NCBI GenBank assembly: GCA_016709725.1 | Contig: JADJMG010000003.1 | Span: forward strand, 1-64,000 | DNA from: Bacteroidota bacterium | GTDB taxonomy: Bacteria; Bacteroidota; Bacteroidia; AKYH767-A; OLB10 | Direction of reading: 5' to 3' | DNA: 64,000 nucleotides | Position numbers and translations under genes: made by a program | In this document: one piece after another, positions 55,666 to 64,000 of the stretch | Layout: every line of letters begins with the position of its first letter | Numbering within the stretch: the first letter of the stretch is position 1 | Notes under the pieces: model-generated | Seen by the model: the letters and a program-made list of their open reading frames with translations, nothing else | Database searches by the model: none | What the model was told of the DNA's origin: nothing

Positions 55666-56052
55666 TTGTGAAGGAAAAGTAGGATCTTTCCATCAACAAA
55701 GAAAGTAAATTAATGTTGTAGAATGCCGTCTAAGGAAGAAAACTCAAAAATTTTGACTTTTTTAAGAGTTCAAATTTTTTGAAGAGCATTAGTTTTTCGA
55801 CATTATTTTATAAGCAATATGTTAAATAGCAGATATACAGTTTATTATATGCCAATCCTCACTTTTATTAGGTGCTTTCCTTGATTCTAATTTCATCCTA
55901 TGGGTTATTTTCTATCAAAAGCGTTTAACTTAATTAAAGGTAGATACGTTAAGTGAAGGTGGTTTGGATTTGAAAAATGAAATTATTTTTAAAAATCAAT
56001 GCTTATTTCTAATTTAGGAAATCCGAAACAACGCCTATTGCGTAAATAATAT
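55666..56052. other. divergent intergenic region, sigma and LpxR-like
   Basis: 387 bp between divergent starts, AT-rich. No regulon boxes, hairpin or small open frame was seen. Confidence 0.4.
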
Positions 56053-57021
56053 GTGATTTGGTTTAAGGAATGGTTGATTTTATTTTGCGGAATTCCCTTT
56101 TCATTGTTTTCGCAAACAATAGACAACACTGCTTCATTCAGAAGTATGGAAAGCACTGGATATTTTCGTTTGCATTATGAGAACGATTTTTTTACCGCTA
56201 GCGATTTTTATTATTCCCAAGGAATTAACTTAGAATTTTGCTCGCCAGCACTAATCAATAATCCTTTGAATTTGCTTTTACCGAAAATGAAAAACAGTGG
56301 CTCTACTTTTGGATTAGCTTTGGAACACGCTGTCTTTACACCTTCAAGTATTCGAAATGCAGAAATTATGTATAACGACCATCCCTATGCGGCTTACATG
56401 ATTCTTAAAACATTTTTAATTTCTACGGACACATTGAATTTCCAACGGTTAAGTTCAACATTAAGCATTGGAGGAATCGGTCCCATTGCTTCTGGTGATG
56501 AGATGCAGAAATCCATACACAAATGGTTAAAGAATATTGAACCTTTGGGTTGGCAACATCAAATAAAAAATGATATAATTTTAAATTATGAATTGACTTA
56601 TGAGCAACAGTTATACAATTATAAAAATTATTTCCTGCTGAGTTCGCTTGTTAAAATACAAGCAGGAACTTTAATGGACAATGCTCAAATAGGATGCACC
56701 GTCATGGCAGGTAGATTTAATTCTCCGTATGCCTCGAGTACAAGTTCAATACTTCGTATTTTTAAACTATATGGATATGCACAACCCTTAGTGAGAATGG
56801 TGGGATATGATGCAACGCTGCAAGGCGGTATGTTTAATAGAGACAATCCTTACACGCTATCATCTCAGCAATTAACAAGAATAGTTTTTGAAACGAATTT
56901 TGGACTTGTACTAGGTTTTCAAAAAGTTTATCTTGAGTACTATCAGTCACTGCAAACAAAAGAGTTTCAACTTGGAAAATATCATCGATGGGGAGGAATT
57001 AGGGTCGGTATTATCTTTTAA
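56053..57021 (+). CDS. lipid A deacylase LpxR-like outer membrane protein (DUF2219)
   Basis: 322 residues. Signal peptide (to FSLFSQ, about 1-22), then DUF2219/LpxR features: FRLHYENDFFTASDFYYSQGINL near 33-55 (the N-x-x-F-x-x-x-D-x-x-Y-S-x-G core), HPYAAYMILKT, SIGGIGPIASGDEMQKSIHKWL and a 12-strand barrel with aromatic ends (GIRVGIIF). LpxR removes 3'-acyloxyacyl chains from lipid A. The start is GTG at 56053-56055 because the overlapping ATG at 56051 is closed by TGA at once. Confidence 0.82.
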   Translation: MIWFKEWLILFCGIPFSLFSQTIDNTASFRSMESTGYFRLHYENDFFTASDFYYSQGINLEFCSPALINNPLNLLLPKMKNSGSTFGLALEHAVFTPSSIRNAEIMYNDHPYAAYMILKTFLISTDTLNFQRLSSTLSIGGIGPIASGDEMQKSIHKWLKNIEPLGWQHQIKNDIILNYELTYEQQLYNYKNYFLLSSLVKIQAGTLMDNAQIGCTVMAGRFNSPYASSTSSILRIFKLYGYAQPLVRMVGYDATLQGGMFNRDNPYTLSSQQLTRIVFETNFGLVLGFQKVYLEYYQSLQTKEFQLGKYHRWGGIRVGIIF

Positions 57022-57080
57022 AATTTTTGTTTCATGGTAACGGTAGACCTGTATATTTTATTTTTATTCCCAACTATTAA

Positions 57081-57125
57081 ATAAATAATAAAGCCCTACA
57101 AATATTGCAGGGCTTTATTATTTAT
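57081..57125. terminator. bidirectional terminator, LpxR-like and DUF4331 genes
   Basis: Seventeen-base perfect arms ATAAATAATAAAGCCCT (57081-57097) and their complement (57109-57125) around an 11-base loop between convergent genes. It serves both ends. Confidence 0.9.
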
Positions 57126-57137
57126 TTAGTTTCAACT

Positions 57138-59210
57138 CTATTTTGTAACGGCGAATTTAATGGACTGAGTAGTCTGGTCATTATTTTCAACAGTTGCAAA
57201 GTAAAATCCAGGAGGAAGTTTTGTAACGTTGTAAATTAATTCATGAGTACCTCCATCAACCGTTTTGTTATTAACGGGAGTGTCGATCAGCCTTCCTGTT
57301 TGGTCAAGAATTTTTACAGTAACATTTGTTTTATCAAGAACACGATATTTAAATGTTGTTTGCGTGGTTGCTGGATTTGGATAGTTAGTCATAAACACTT
57401 CAGGTGATCCTATTTTTAAACTTGCATCTTGTTCAGGATACAATTTGTTATTATTACTTTGAAGTGCGCCACCACAAGCACCGAAACCATTGGATGGATT
57501 AGCTAGATACGGAAAAGTTGATTTAAATGGTCGATCGTTAGATTCAACTCCGGTAGTGTATGTTAAAACACCAACAAGATTTGGAGTTACTGGATTGGCA
57601 CCACCTACCGTATAATCATCATACCATAAACCTATAGCTGCAAGTACAACTCCACTAACTGCTTGTAGTTCGATACGCGTAACATCATCTTCTAAACGAC
57701 GGCCATTTGGAAATCCATCCATGTTTGGAATAAATTGCAATGCTGTAGAACCGTTATAGGCAGGATCAGTCAATCCAAGCACCGCTGCTTGTATGAGACC
57801 TAGTGTACTAAATGCAGGGTCATTTCGTTGTGTAACGGGTACTGCCATATTTAAACGAAGCATGTCACCAAAAGTGGGAAGAAAATTGTTGATGAAAGGC
57901 TTTCCGGCTGCCAATGGATTCCCGTTTTTGCCAGTTGCTAATTGATAAGGCGCAAGATTAGGAACTCCTGTCATAAATATTGGAAGTAAATCAACAGAGC
58001 GAGGTTGACCAGGACGTAATAAATAATTTCCAAACAAGTTAACATCAAATGCAGTTCCAGTTGTAGCAGGATTTCCTAATAGTCCAGCAAGACCATCATG
58101 AGTGTTTCCAAAGTCAAATGATTGTAAAGAGTTACGTTGAACACGTAATGCAGATAGTGCTGGAACAGCAGTTCCAAATTGGCTATCGTCCATGTATAAC
58201 GCAAGTTCTGGATTGGTAAAATATTTTTCTAAGGCCGTATCTTCATTATAAGGTTGTATGGAATTCCAATAATCTTTTTTACCAATTGGAATCACGACCT
58301 CGTTTGTTAACGGCATTCCTATACGTGAAATTTGAACCCATTGACCAATGTTAATTGGTTTGCCTCCATGTAAACTTCGTACAGTAATTAATTTACGACT
58401 TGCAGTTGCATAGACTCCTATGACATAATCTGAATCAAGAATGTTTGCAGCCTGACTGACATCTTTGCCATCCTTTTGTAATGTTGAAATGGGCGCTTTG
58501 ATGCAAATAGAATGAATGTTTTTGCAGCTTAATCCATCACGAGCTCCACCAGAACTACGCGTTTGTCCTAAATCAAATACGCCACCAAGGTCAACAAAGA
58601 AGGGATCATCAGAGGGTCCACAAAAAATTTCTTCACCTGTTGTTGCTGTAGTAATGGCACCATTTCGTAAAGTGTTATAGTTTGTTGCACCAAGTCCAAC
58701 TGGACTTTGAATCGAACGGGGTCCAATGTTGTTAGGAGGAACAATACCATTCGCTACAATAGTTTGATAGGACAGGCCACCATCTACACTTCGATTGCAA
58801 GTATATGTAGTTTTTAAGTTTTCCTGGCCAAGACGAATATTAAAGAAGGTTGAAGGATCTTCATTCGTTTGTTCGAATTCGAAGCGATAAATAATATCGT
58901 CACCTTTCGTGGTAATATCATTTTTTACATGAATTTCATAGCGTACATCTTCACCAAATGAATAGTAATTTGGGCCACCTTGTGGAAGTTGAGCCGGAAT
59001 GTAATTGGCAATGATAGTAACAGTGTTTTGGTCGTCTGGACTTCGGAACGCATAGAGGTCGGTGTTATCAGCCAATGGATCATTGGCGATGATGGGTGCT
59101 TCTCGATGACTGGATGCGTCGAGGAAGGAGTTTGAAATCATGATTGCGGACGCTGTTACTACAACAACGGCAAATGAAATCAATAGCGATTTTTTGTTGC
59201 TTTTTTGCAT
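57138..59210 (-). CDS. DUF4331 protein with T9SS tail
   Basis: 690 residues: signal peptide (about 1-30), the family opener SSHREAPIIANDPLADNTDLYAFRS (given here as a segment of about 33-57), FGEDVRYEIHVKN, then the long DUF4331 body, and a T9SS sorting domain (NYPNPATTQTTFKYRVLDKT ... GFYFATVENNDQ). Function unknown. It lies upstream of nothing on this strand but shares the direction with HupE and TPR genes 240 bp away, a grouping also seen in other Bacteroidota. Confidence 0.92.
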   Translation of the reverse strand: MQKSNKKSLLISFAVVVVTASAIMISNSFLDASSHREAPIIANDPLADNTDLYAFRSPDDQNTVTIIANYIPAQLPQGGPNYYSFGEDVRYEIHVKNDITTKGDDIIYRFEFEQTNEDPSTFFNIRLGQENLKTTYTCNRSVDGGLSYQTIVANGIVPPNNIGPRSIQSPVGLGATNYNTLRNGAITTATTGEEIFCGPSDDPFFVDLGGVFDLGQTRSSGGARDGLSCKNIHSICIKAPISTLQKDGKDVSQAANILDSDYVIGVYATASRKLITVRSLHGGKPINIGQWVQISRIGMPLTNEVVIPIGKKDYWNSIQPYNEDTALEKYFTNPELALYMDDSQFGTAVPALSALRVQRNSLQSFDFGNTHDGLAGLLGNPATTGTAFDVNLFGNYLLRPGQPRSVDLLPIFMTGVPNLAPYQLATGKNGNPLAAGKPFINNFLPTFGDMLRLNMAVPVTQRNDPAFSTLGLIQAAVLGLTDPAYNGSTALQFIPNMDGFPNGRRLEDDVTRIELQAVSGVVLAAIGLWYDDYTVGGANPVTPNLVGVLTYTTGVESNDRPFKSTFPYLANPSNGFGACGGALQSNNNKLYPEQDASLKIGSPEVFMTNYPNPATTQTTFKYRVLDKTNVTVKILDQTGRLIDTPVNNKTVDGGTHELIYNVTKLPPGFYFATVENNDQTTQSIKFAVTK

Positions 59211-59451
59211 GATGTTAATTTTTTTAAGTTAGACTAATTATTTGATTTGGTTAATAAATTAATTTGAATTGACTACAGACCTTTATACAAATTGTTTTTA
59301 TTTTTTTATTCTGCTTTAATGATGTTACTCTGGATTTCTGAAAACAAGAACTATTAAATTTATTTCAGCAAATAAGTATCTTATTCTACTTTTTTAAATA
59401 TCTACGAATAAATAAGAAGGATGGATTTTTTATGAAGAAATAAATTTATAC

Positions 59452-60123
59452 TTAGGAAAAGAAAACTCTTTCAATTGTCCAGTAAGTCGCAATGGAAGCA
59501 ATGACAATAGAAAGAGGAATAGCAATTCGTTTTCGATACCATATTTCTTTTGAGAAAAACTTTCCTATAAGTAACCAAACAATTGCGATCACTGCTATTT
59601 GACCAAACTCCACACCTATATTAAAAGAAATTAAAGAAGTATAAAATGTATTTCGAGGTAAGCCAATTTCATTCAAAGCATTGGCAAATCCCATTCCATG
59701 AATCAAACCAAATAAAAATATCAATACATACCGCCACCGTTTAAGTTCTCCAATAAAAATATTTTCGAGTGCAACAAAAGCGATGGAAATCGCTATGATA
59801 GGTTCAATAATATGAGAAGAAGGAACAATTATATCCTTCGATGTGAGTATTAATGTGATGGTGTGTGCAATGGTAAAACAACTTGCTTGCATCACCACGG
59901 GTTTAATTCGTGGATCAATTAAAAAGAGACTTATTACAAATAAAATATGATCTAATCCGTCAGGAACGATGTGTTGAAAACCTAACCCAATGTAATATGC
60001 AATTACATTTTCAACGGGTTTAATTTCCATGCTATAATTTATGGTGTGCGCAAAAAGATTGCTGCTACTGAGTAGTAGCAGTACGAACGGAAGAAAATAT
60101 TTTATAGAGTATAAATTTTTCAC
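59452..60123 (-). CDS. HupE/UreJ family membrane protein
   Basis: 223 residues from GTG 60121-60123. About seven transmembrane segments with the family motifs HIVPDGLDHILFVISLFL (His-rich, metal-like), SCFTIAHTITLIL and FLFGLIHGMGFANAL. HupE/UreJ are Ni/Co permeases or hydrogenase/urease accessory proteins; no hydrogenase or urease is in the window, so another metal is possible. Start overlaps the TPR stop by 2-3 nt (translation coupling). Confidence 0.88.
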   Translation of the reverse strand: MKNLYSIKYFLPFVLLLLSSSNLFAHTINYSMEIKPVENVIAYYIGLGFQHIVPDGLDHILFVISLFLIDPRIKPVVMQASCFTIAHTITLILTSKDIIVPSSHIIEPIIAISIAFVALENIFIGELKRWRYVLIFLFGLIHGMGFANALNEIGLPRNTFYTSLISFNIGVEFGQIAVIAIVWLLIGKFFSKEIWYRKRIAIPLSIVIASIATYWTIERVFFS

Positions 60124-61454
60124 CGCAACACAATATTATTTGTTTTTGTTTTGCTCTTAAATCCAGAAGTGTCTAATAAGGGATTCGTTTTAAGTGCAAT
60201 GGTGAGATACTTATTACCTAGTTCTTCATAGTTATTGGCTTTAAATATTAATCCTGCTTTATACCATAATTCTGCATTTTTTGATTTTGTTGAAAGTGCA
60301 TTTAAAATGTAAGCCTGAGCATTTTTATAATCTGATATTTTAAAGAAGCACCACGCTAATACTTCGTTCACGTCAATATTTTCTGGTCTGCTTTTATATT
60401 CGGCAAAGGCACTATTAAGTGCTTTTTCATTTTCATTCATGGAGGAATATACTAAGGCTAGCTCACGGTCAATATTATGCCCAATACCATTTTCCTCTAA
60501 TGTGGGATGCTTGTGCTTCAACAATAGATCTAACGCAAGTTGAAATTCATTCTTTGATTTTTCTGTTTCATTTGTAAGACGATAAAGTAATGCAAGTTCG
60601 CGATGAAAGGAATAGTCCTCCATCAATTCTATTGCCTTTTTATAATGTTCGATAGCAATCACATAATTTTTTTTCGATTTTTCTATCCTTGCTAAACCAG
60701 CAAGTGCAGGAGCATAAAAGTTACGATTCATTAATGCTTGATTGTAATGCATTTCTGCCTGATTTGTTTTCCCAGTAATTTCATACAAGTGTCCGAGATA
60801 TACTCGTACCCACTCAGTTTGTTCTAATCCTGGATAGCCAGCTTGTAAGGCAAGTTGCATCGCATCAATGGCGCCTGGATAATCGCCTACAATTTCACGT
60901 AAGTAAGAAATACGAGCGTAAGAACGAATGTCAGGGCGAATGCTAATCATCTTATCCGCAGTAGCTATTGCGGAATCGTATTTTCCAAGTTCAACCAAGG
61001 CGTCACACTTTATTCCGTAGATATAGGAATTGTGCGGATTCATTTTTATTCCTTTGTTTGAAGTTTGCAATGCTTCGGGAAATTGATGAGCCGAAGCCTG
61101 CAATGTAGCTTTGCAACAAAGTGCTTCAAAGTTTTTAGCATCATCTTCCAATACTTCATTCACCAATGTATAAGCAAGGGCATCGTAATAGCTATGCTCC
61201 CCCGTTACACGACCTTGCTGTATGTAGGCTTGCACAAGTTTTAATTTAATTTCAATGGAGTTCGGAGGATTTCTTTTCAATTGACGCTCCATTTCGTCTA
61301 TCACATTTTGTGTGTTTATCCATTCACTTGAACTCGAAATTTTTCCAATTTGTGGTTTTAGTGTTGATAAATCCACTTCCTTTTTTCGGCTGAAAACGAT
61401 TATAGCAACGAATGCAACAAATAGAGTAAGTAGTAGAAAGTATCTTTTAGGCAT
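60120..61454 (-). CDS. membrane-anchored TPR protein
   Basis: 444 residues from ATG 61452-61454; a TTG-based longer start is unlikely. One N-terminal membrane segment (about 3-20), then about ten TPR units through residue 430 (AYTLVNEVLEDDAKNFEALCC, SNKGIKMNPHNSYIYGIKCD, ALAGLARIEKSKKNYVIAIEHYKKAIEL). Likely a periplasmic scaffold. It overlaps the HupE start and precedes DUF4331 on the strand; the trio probably forms one assembly or uptake system. Confidence 0.88.
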   Translation of the reverse strand: MPKRYFLLLTLFVAFVAIIVFSRKKEVDLSTLKPQIGKISSSSEWINTQNVIDEMERQLKRNPPNSIEIKLKLVQAYIQQGRVTGEHSYYDALAYTLVNEVLEDDAKNFEALCCKATLQASAHQFPEALQTSNKGIKMNPHNSYIYGIKCDALVELGKYDSAIATADKMISIRPDIRSYARISYLREIVGDYPGAIDAMQLALQAGYPGLEQTEWVRVYLGHLYEITGKTNQAEMHYNQALMNRNFYAPALAGLARIEKSKKNYVIAIEHYKKAIELMEDYSFHRELALLYRLTNETEKSKNEFQLALDLLLKHKHPTLEENGIGHNIDRELALVYSSMNENEKALNSAFAEYKSRPENIDVNEVLAWCFFKISDYKNAQAYILNALSTKSKNAELWYKAGLIFKANNYEELGNKYLTIALKTNPLLDTSGFKSKTKTNNIVLR

Positions 61455-61761
61455 GGAAGCAATTTTTAGATGTTTATTAAATAAACGAGGCAAAATCTAT
61501 TTTGGATTGCTGAGCCAGTGATTAATTTGAAGCAATGTGTAAAGTGCTGTTTAAGTGAAGTTTAGTTTGACTAAGTAGAACGAAATGCTTAGACGATGTT
61601 ATAAATGAATTGGATTTCAAACGAGTTATCAGTTTCTGTGATTTATTATTCGTCTTATAAGTTATTGATTGGAAAAACTTAATCGTAAAGGCCCTAAAGA
61701 AAAAGGTTAGTGAGAGATCTATTGAATATGGGGATACCATGGCTAGTTTAGCAGTAATAAA

Positions 61762-61790
61762 AAAGAGCCGACAGTTATGTCGACTCTTTT
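61762..61790 (-). terminator. terminator after the cupin pseudogene
   Basis: Stem AAGAGcCGACA / TGTCGACTCTT (one mismatch), T run on the minus strand, 28 bp past the stop at 61818. The same arrangement (cupin end, then hairpin) occurs at the remnant copy near 54100. Confidence 0.8.
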
Positions 61791-61817
61791 AAAATGTACT
61801 ATAATTAAATGAGCAGA

Positions 61818-62213
61818 TTATTCCTCATATCCGCTTTTAATCACAGTGGAAATCATTTTAAATTGTTCATTAGCAGTAAAGCAATGTAAAGCATGAGCAG
61901 GAATAATGATTCCTTCTCCTATCTTTAGCTGATAGGGTTTATCATTTATTACAACTTCAGCCGCACCATCAATGATTTGAATGTAGTTGTCGAATGGAGA
62001 AGTTTTTGTAGCTAGTTCTTCTCCTTCATCAAACGATGAAACCGTGATGTTACCCGTTGTTTTTTTGATGATGGTTTTACTTACAATTGAATTTGGAACA
62101 TATTCAATGATTTCTATAATGATATGTTATTTGGCTTTTTCTAACTCTTGACCCTTATCGGTATGATTTGTTTGTTCAGATAGGTTTGTAAGTTGATTTT
62201 TATCTTTTTTCAT
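61818..62213 (-). pseudogene. cupin-domain protein with one in-frame TAA
   Basis: ATG 62211-62213 opens MKKDKNQLTNLSEQTNHTDK, then LEKAK followed by TAA (62127-62129) where a CAA codon is expected. The same frame continues HIIIEIIEYVPNSIVSKTII, PFDNYIQIIDGAAEVVIND, GIIIPAHALHCFTANEQFKM to TAA at 61818. Except for that one base it is a normal paralogue of the cupin at 45804. A regulon promoter lies 27 nt before the start. Mutation or sequencing error. Confidence 0.85.
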
Positions 62214-62240
62214 TGTTGTAGAATTAAAAGTTTGAACAAG

Positions 62241-62305
62241 CAAAGTTGAATACTATATGGAAGTTATTCGTTACATAATTATTCCATTAAGTTACAAGAT
62301 TCACA
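62241..62305 (-). promoter_or_regulatory. regulon promoter copy 7 (cupin pseudogene)
   Basis: Minus strand: TGTGAA (62305-62300), 3 nt, TGTAAC (62296-62291), 15 nt, TGTAAC (62275-62270), 21 nt, CAACTTTG (62248-62241). Confidence 0.75.
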
Positions 62306-62709
62306 TTTTAAATCAAATAGAATGTGAGTTTAGTGATTCCACAAGGGATTCATTTGGATTGAAGAGAAATTGAAGTTTATGATCCACATTTGATTTTCTA
62401 AAAGGCATCCAATTTTATATCTGTTTTCTATCCTCAATTTTTCAAAGTAATTTTATTGAATTGAATCGGGGATATATTTTTCTGATTGAAATTGTATTTA
62501 ACTAAAAGATTGAAATATTTACTTTTTATTTGATAAATTAATTCGTTCTATGGAAAGGCTAGCTAGAGCTGTTATAGACAATTGTTAATTATTAGCGAAT
62601 TCGCTAGGTAATTAAAACATTCGAAAAGCATTGCGATAATTTGTGTGTAATGTAGTTGTGACAGCAAAAAATTATTATAAGGATATTTTGAGAAAAATGA
62701 GAACAGGGA
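62306..62709. other. intergenic stretch, no gene seen
   Basis: About 400 bp of AT-rich sequence between the cupin promoter and the response regulator stop. No repeat, hairpin or open frame of note. Confidence 0.4.
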
Positions 62710-63141
62710 TTACATCCTGTCCATGTACCAATTTAGTGTTTTTTCCATTTTTTTATAACGAAAAATGGATGTGATAATATTTTGTAGTCGAACAAAGGCA
62801 GTTTCACTTTTAACAACATAATCAAACGCGCGATGATGCATACAGTTTATGGCTACATCGATTTTATCCTGTGAGGATAGCATCACCACAGGAATATCTT
62901 GATTAAAAACTTTTATTTTATCCAATGTTTCTATTCCGTTCATAGCGTTTTTGTCGATACCGTCCAGGTGATAATCTAAAATAATTACATCAGGATTATG
63001 CAATAAGTTTTTCACACAAAGTTCGCCAGTTGAAAAGGTCTCTATAGTAAAATCGGCATGCTGAAGAAATTCAATTTCTAATGATTTTAAAAATACGGCA
63101 TCATCATCTACTAAAAAGAGTTTGATTTTTTCTTTGTTCAT
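62710..63141 (-). CDS. response regulator (REC domain only with C-terminal tail)
   Basis: 143 residues. REC with FLVDDDAVF acidic pair, Asp in DVIILDYHLDG, Ser/Thr in VVMLSSQD, Lys in YVVKSETA. The short tail IITSIFRYKKMEKTLNWYM is a helical output or dimer helix. It overlaps the hybrid kinase stop by 4 nt (ATGA) and is thus coupled to it, probably receiving phosphate from its Hpt. Confidence 0.92.
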   Translation of the reverse strand: MNKEKIKLFLVDDDAVFLKSLEIEFLQHADFTIETFSTGELCVKNLLHNPDVIILDYHLDGIDKNAMNGIETLDKIKVFNQDIPVVMLSSQDKIDVAINCMHHRAFDYVVKSETAFVRLQNIITSIFRYKKMEKTLNWYMDRM

Positions 63142-64000
63142 TTGTTTGTGTTTTTAATTCTATTAAACTCTTCAGTTAATTCTTTGCATGCTTGCAAACA
63201 TACTTTTTCAAGTGCTAATACAAGATCTAGTATTTCATTGGTTTGTTGTTGTGTATTAGCATATTCTTGAACTTTCTTTGCCATGTTTTCAAAATCCGCA
63301 CCAATGCCCATGATAGAAAACGAGGGAATCATTTTATGAACCGCCGATTGCAAAAGAGTCCAATCTTTTTCTTCGAAACTTTCTTTCATGGCAATTACTA
63401 ATGGAGGAGTCTGCTAAAAAAAGAGAAATCATTTCCATCATCAATCCCGGGTCAGATTTGGTTCGATTGTTTAAATAGTTAAGGTCAATGCATTTTAACG
63501 TTGTACTTAAAGAGCTATCATTTACAGGGGACAAATTATTTTTCGTAGCAGAAGCTTTTTTTACGAGCCCAATTATTTTACTGTATAGCAGCCTTTCATC
63601 AACGGGTTTTGCAATATAATCATTCATGCCAACAGCTTTGCATTTTGCAAGATCGACAGTGGTAACATCTGCAGTTAATGCAATGATGGGAATTTTTGAA
63701 TTCAAGGTATTACGTATGTATTCGGTACAGTCAAATCCATTCATTTCTGGCATCTGTAAGTCCATCAAAATAATATCGTAGTTTTTGGCTTCTAATTTTT
63801 CTATTGCTATTTTTCCATTTGAAGCAATATCGCGATCGAACCCATAATCATCTAACAAGGTTTTCATCAGAAGTTGATTGAGCGCCATGTCTTCGACCAC
63901 CAACACTTTTATGTTTTTAATTTCTGAATCCAATTCAAAAATTTCAGTTTCTAGTGCAGCTTCAGCATTTGTTTTTTGAAAGGGTAATGTAAAGCTGAAC
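63138..64000 (-). pseudogene. hybrid histidine kinase: HATPase end - REC - Hpt (partial, one frameshift)
   Basis: The gene enters from the right edge: TLPFQKTNAEAALETEIFEL is the end of an HATPase_c domain in frame with a REC domain (VEDMALNQ, Asp in DIILMDLQMPEMNG, Thr in IIALTADVT, Lys in YIAKPVDER). Near 63400-63420 the frame changes and continues as an Hpt domain (TPPLVIAMKESFEEKDWTLL, AVHKMIPSFSIMG with the phosphoacceptor His). Stop at 63138 overlaps the response regulator start. If the break is real the Hpt is cut off and the relay fails; a small indel in sequencing is as likely. Confidence 0.8.

Noticed and set aside
6316..62213. Reassigned TAA codon as the reason for internal TAA stops
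   Set aside because: The same genes and their neighbours end normally at TAA (for example both cupins), so TAA still terminates; isolated mutations or sequence errors explain the cases.
45386..62305. CRP/FNR palindromes as the explanation of TGTGAA boxes
   Set aside because: The expected palindrome partner (TCACA at proper spacing) is missing; the boxes are direct repeats.
4088..63420. Programmed ribosomal frameshifting
   Set aside because: The shifts differ in direction, lack a common slippery heptamer or downstream structure, and affect unrelated proteins.
1..64000. CRISPR array, rRNA, tRNA or replication origin
   Set aside because: No regular spaced repeats, RNA gene signatures or DnaA-box clusters were seen.

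Overview
The window is a 64 kb piece of an AT-rich (roughly one third GC by eye) Bacteroidota genome. Many secreted proteins end in type IX secretion (T9SS) sorting domains (YHYH, LamG, CotH, GH18, DUF4331 and others). There is also a TAnnTTTG-type -7 promoter element, few Shine-Dalgarno sites, and lineage-typical families (DUF2490, DUF4407, propeller/Y_Y_Y sensor kinase, MbnP). The order cannot be fixed from this window. No rRNA, tRNA, CRISPR array, transposase or prophage was seen. Almost every gene is on the minus strand; exceptions are 32.6-34.3 kb (DoxX, NDH-2), katG at 39.5-41.7 kb and an LpxR-like gene at 56-57 kb.

Layout. 0-1.4 kb: partial SAM methyltransferase and a frameshifted DUF2490 gene. 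1.6-6.05 kb: one tight operon read right to left: ECF sigma factor, small one-TM protein (likely anti-sigma), CpxP-like periplasmic protein, MbnP-like protein, di-heme MbnH/CcpA-like peroxidase and a T9SS-exported YHYH protein. It looks like a periplasmic metal (perhaps copper) response unit. 6.3-9.5 kb: decayed T9SS surface proteins. 9.7-16 kb: small housekeeping and stress genes (GNAT, SIMPL, VOC, DUF1761, DUF4407). 16-26 kb: secreted proteins, a GT-C membrane glycosyltransferase, chitinase and DinB. 26-32 kb: a Rieske/flavodoxin fusion, GNAT, and a LuxR-type regulator beside a giant sensor kinase. 32-45 kb: redox and detoxification genes (NDH-2, MATE, CMD/DUF1348/AraC/FMN-reductase operon, KatG, PaiB, DUF4256).

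45-63 kb holds the most interesting structure. Seven promoters share one architecture with fixed spacing on the minus strand: TGTGAA, 3 nt, TGTAAY, 15 nt, TGTAAY, 21 nt, nAnnTTTG. They precede an eRF1-like small protein, a CsbD operon (with two paralogous coiled-coil lipoproteins and a cupin), a lone receiver protein, a CFA-synthase-like methyltransferase, a very hydrophilic acidic protein, a cupin remnant and a cupin pseudogene. This reads as a local general-stress regulon. The 21-bp direct repeat and an AraC-family gene in its centre, which has its own 21-bp repeat, make that regulator the first candidate; this is inference. Nearby are an ECF sigma/cupin anti-sigma pair, a PAS kinase, a hybrid kinase-REC-Hpt and a response regulator. 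A DUF4331-HupE-TPR cluster lies at 57-61.5 kb.

About thirteen loci carry single-base frameshifts (several in homopolymers) or in-frame stops. Some are certainly decay (the S74 protein, the cupin remnant). Others may be uncorrected sequencing errors, so breaks are marked feature by feature.
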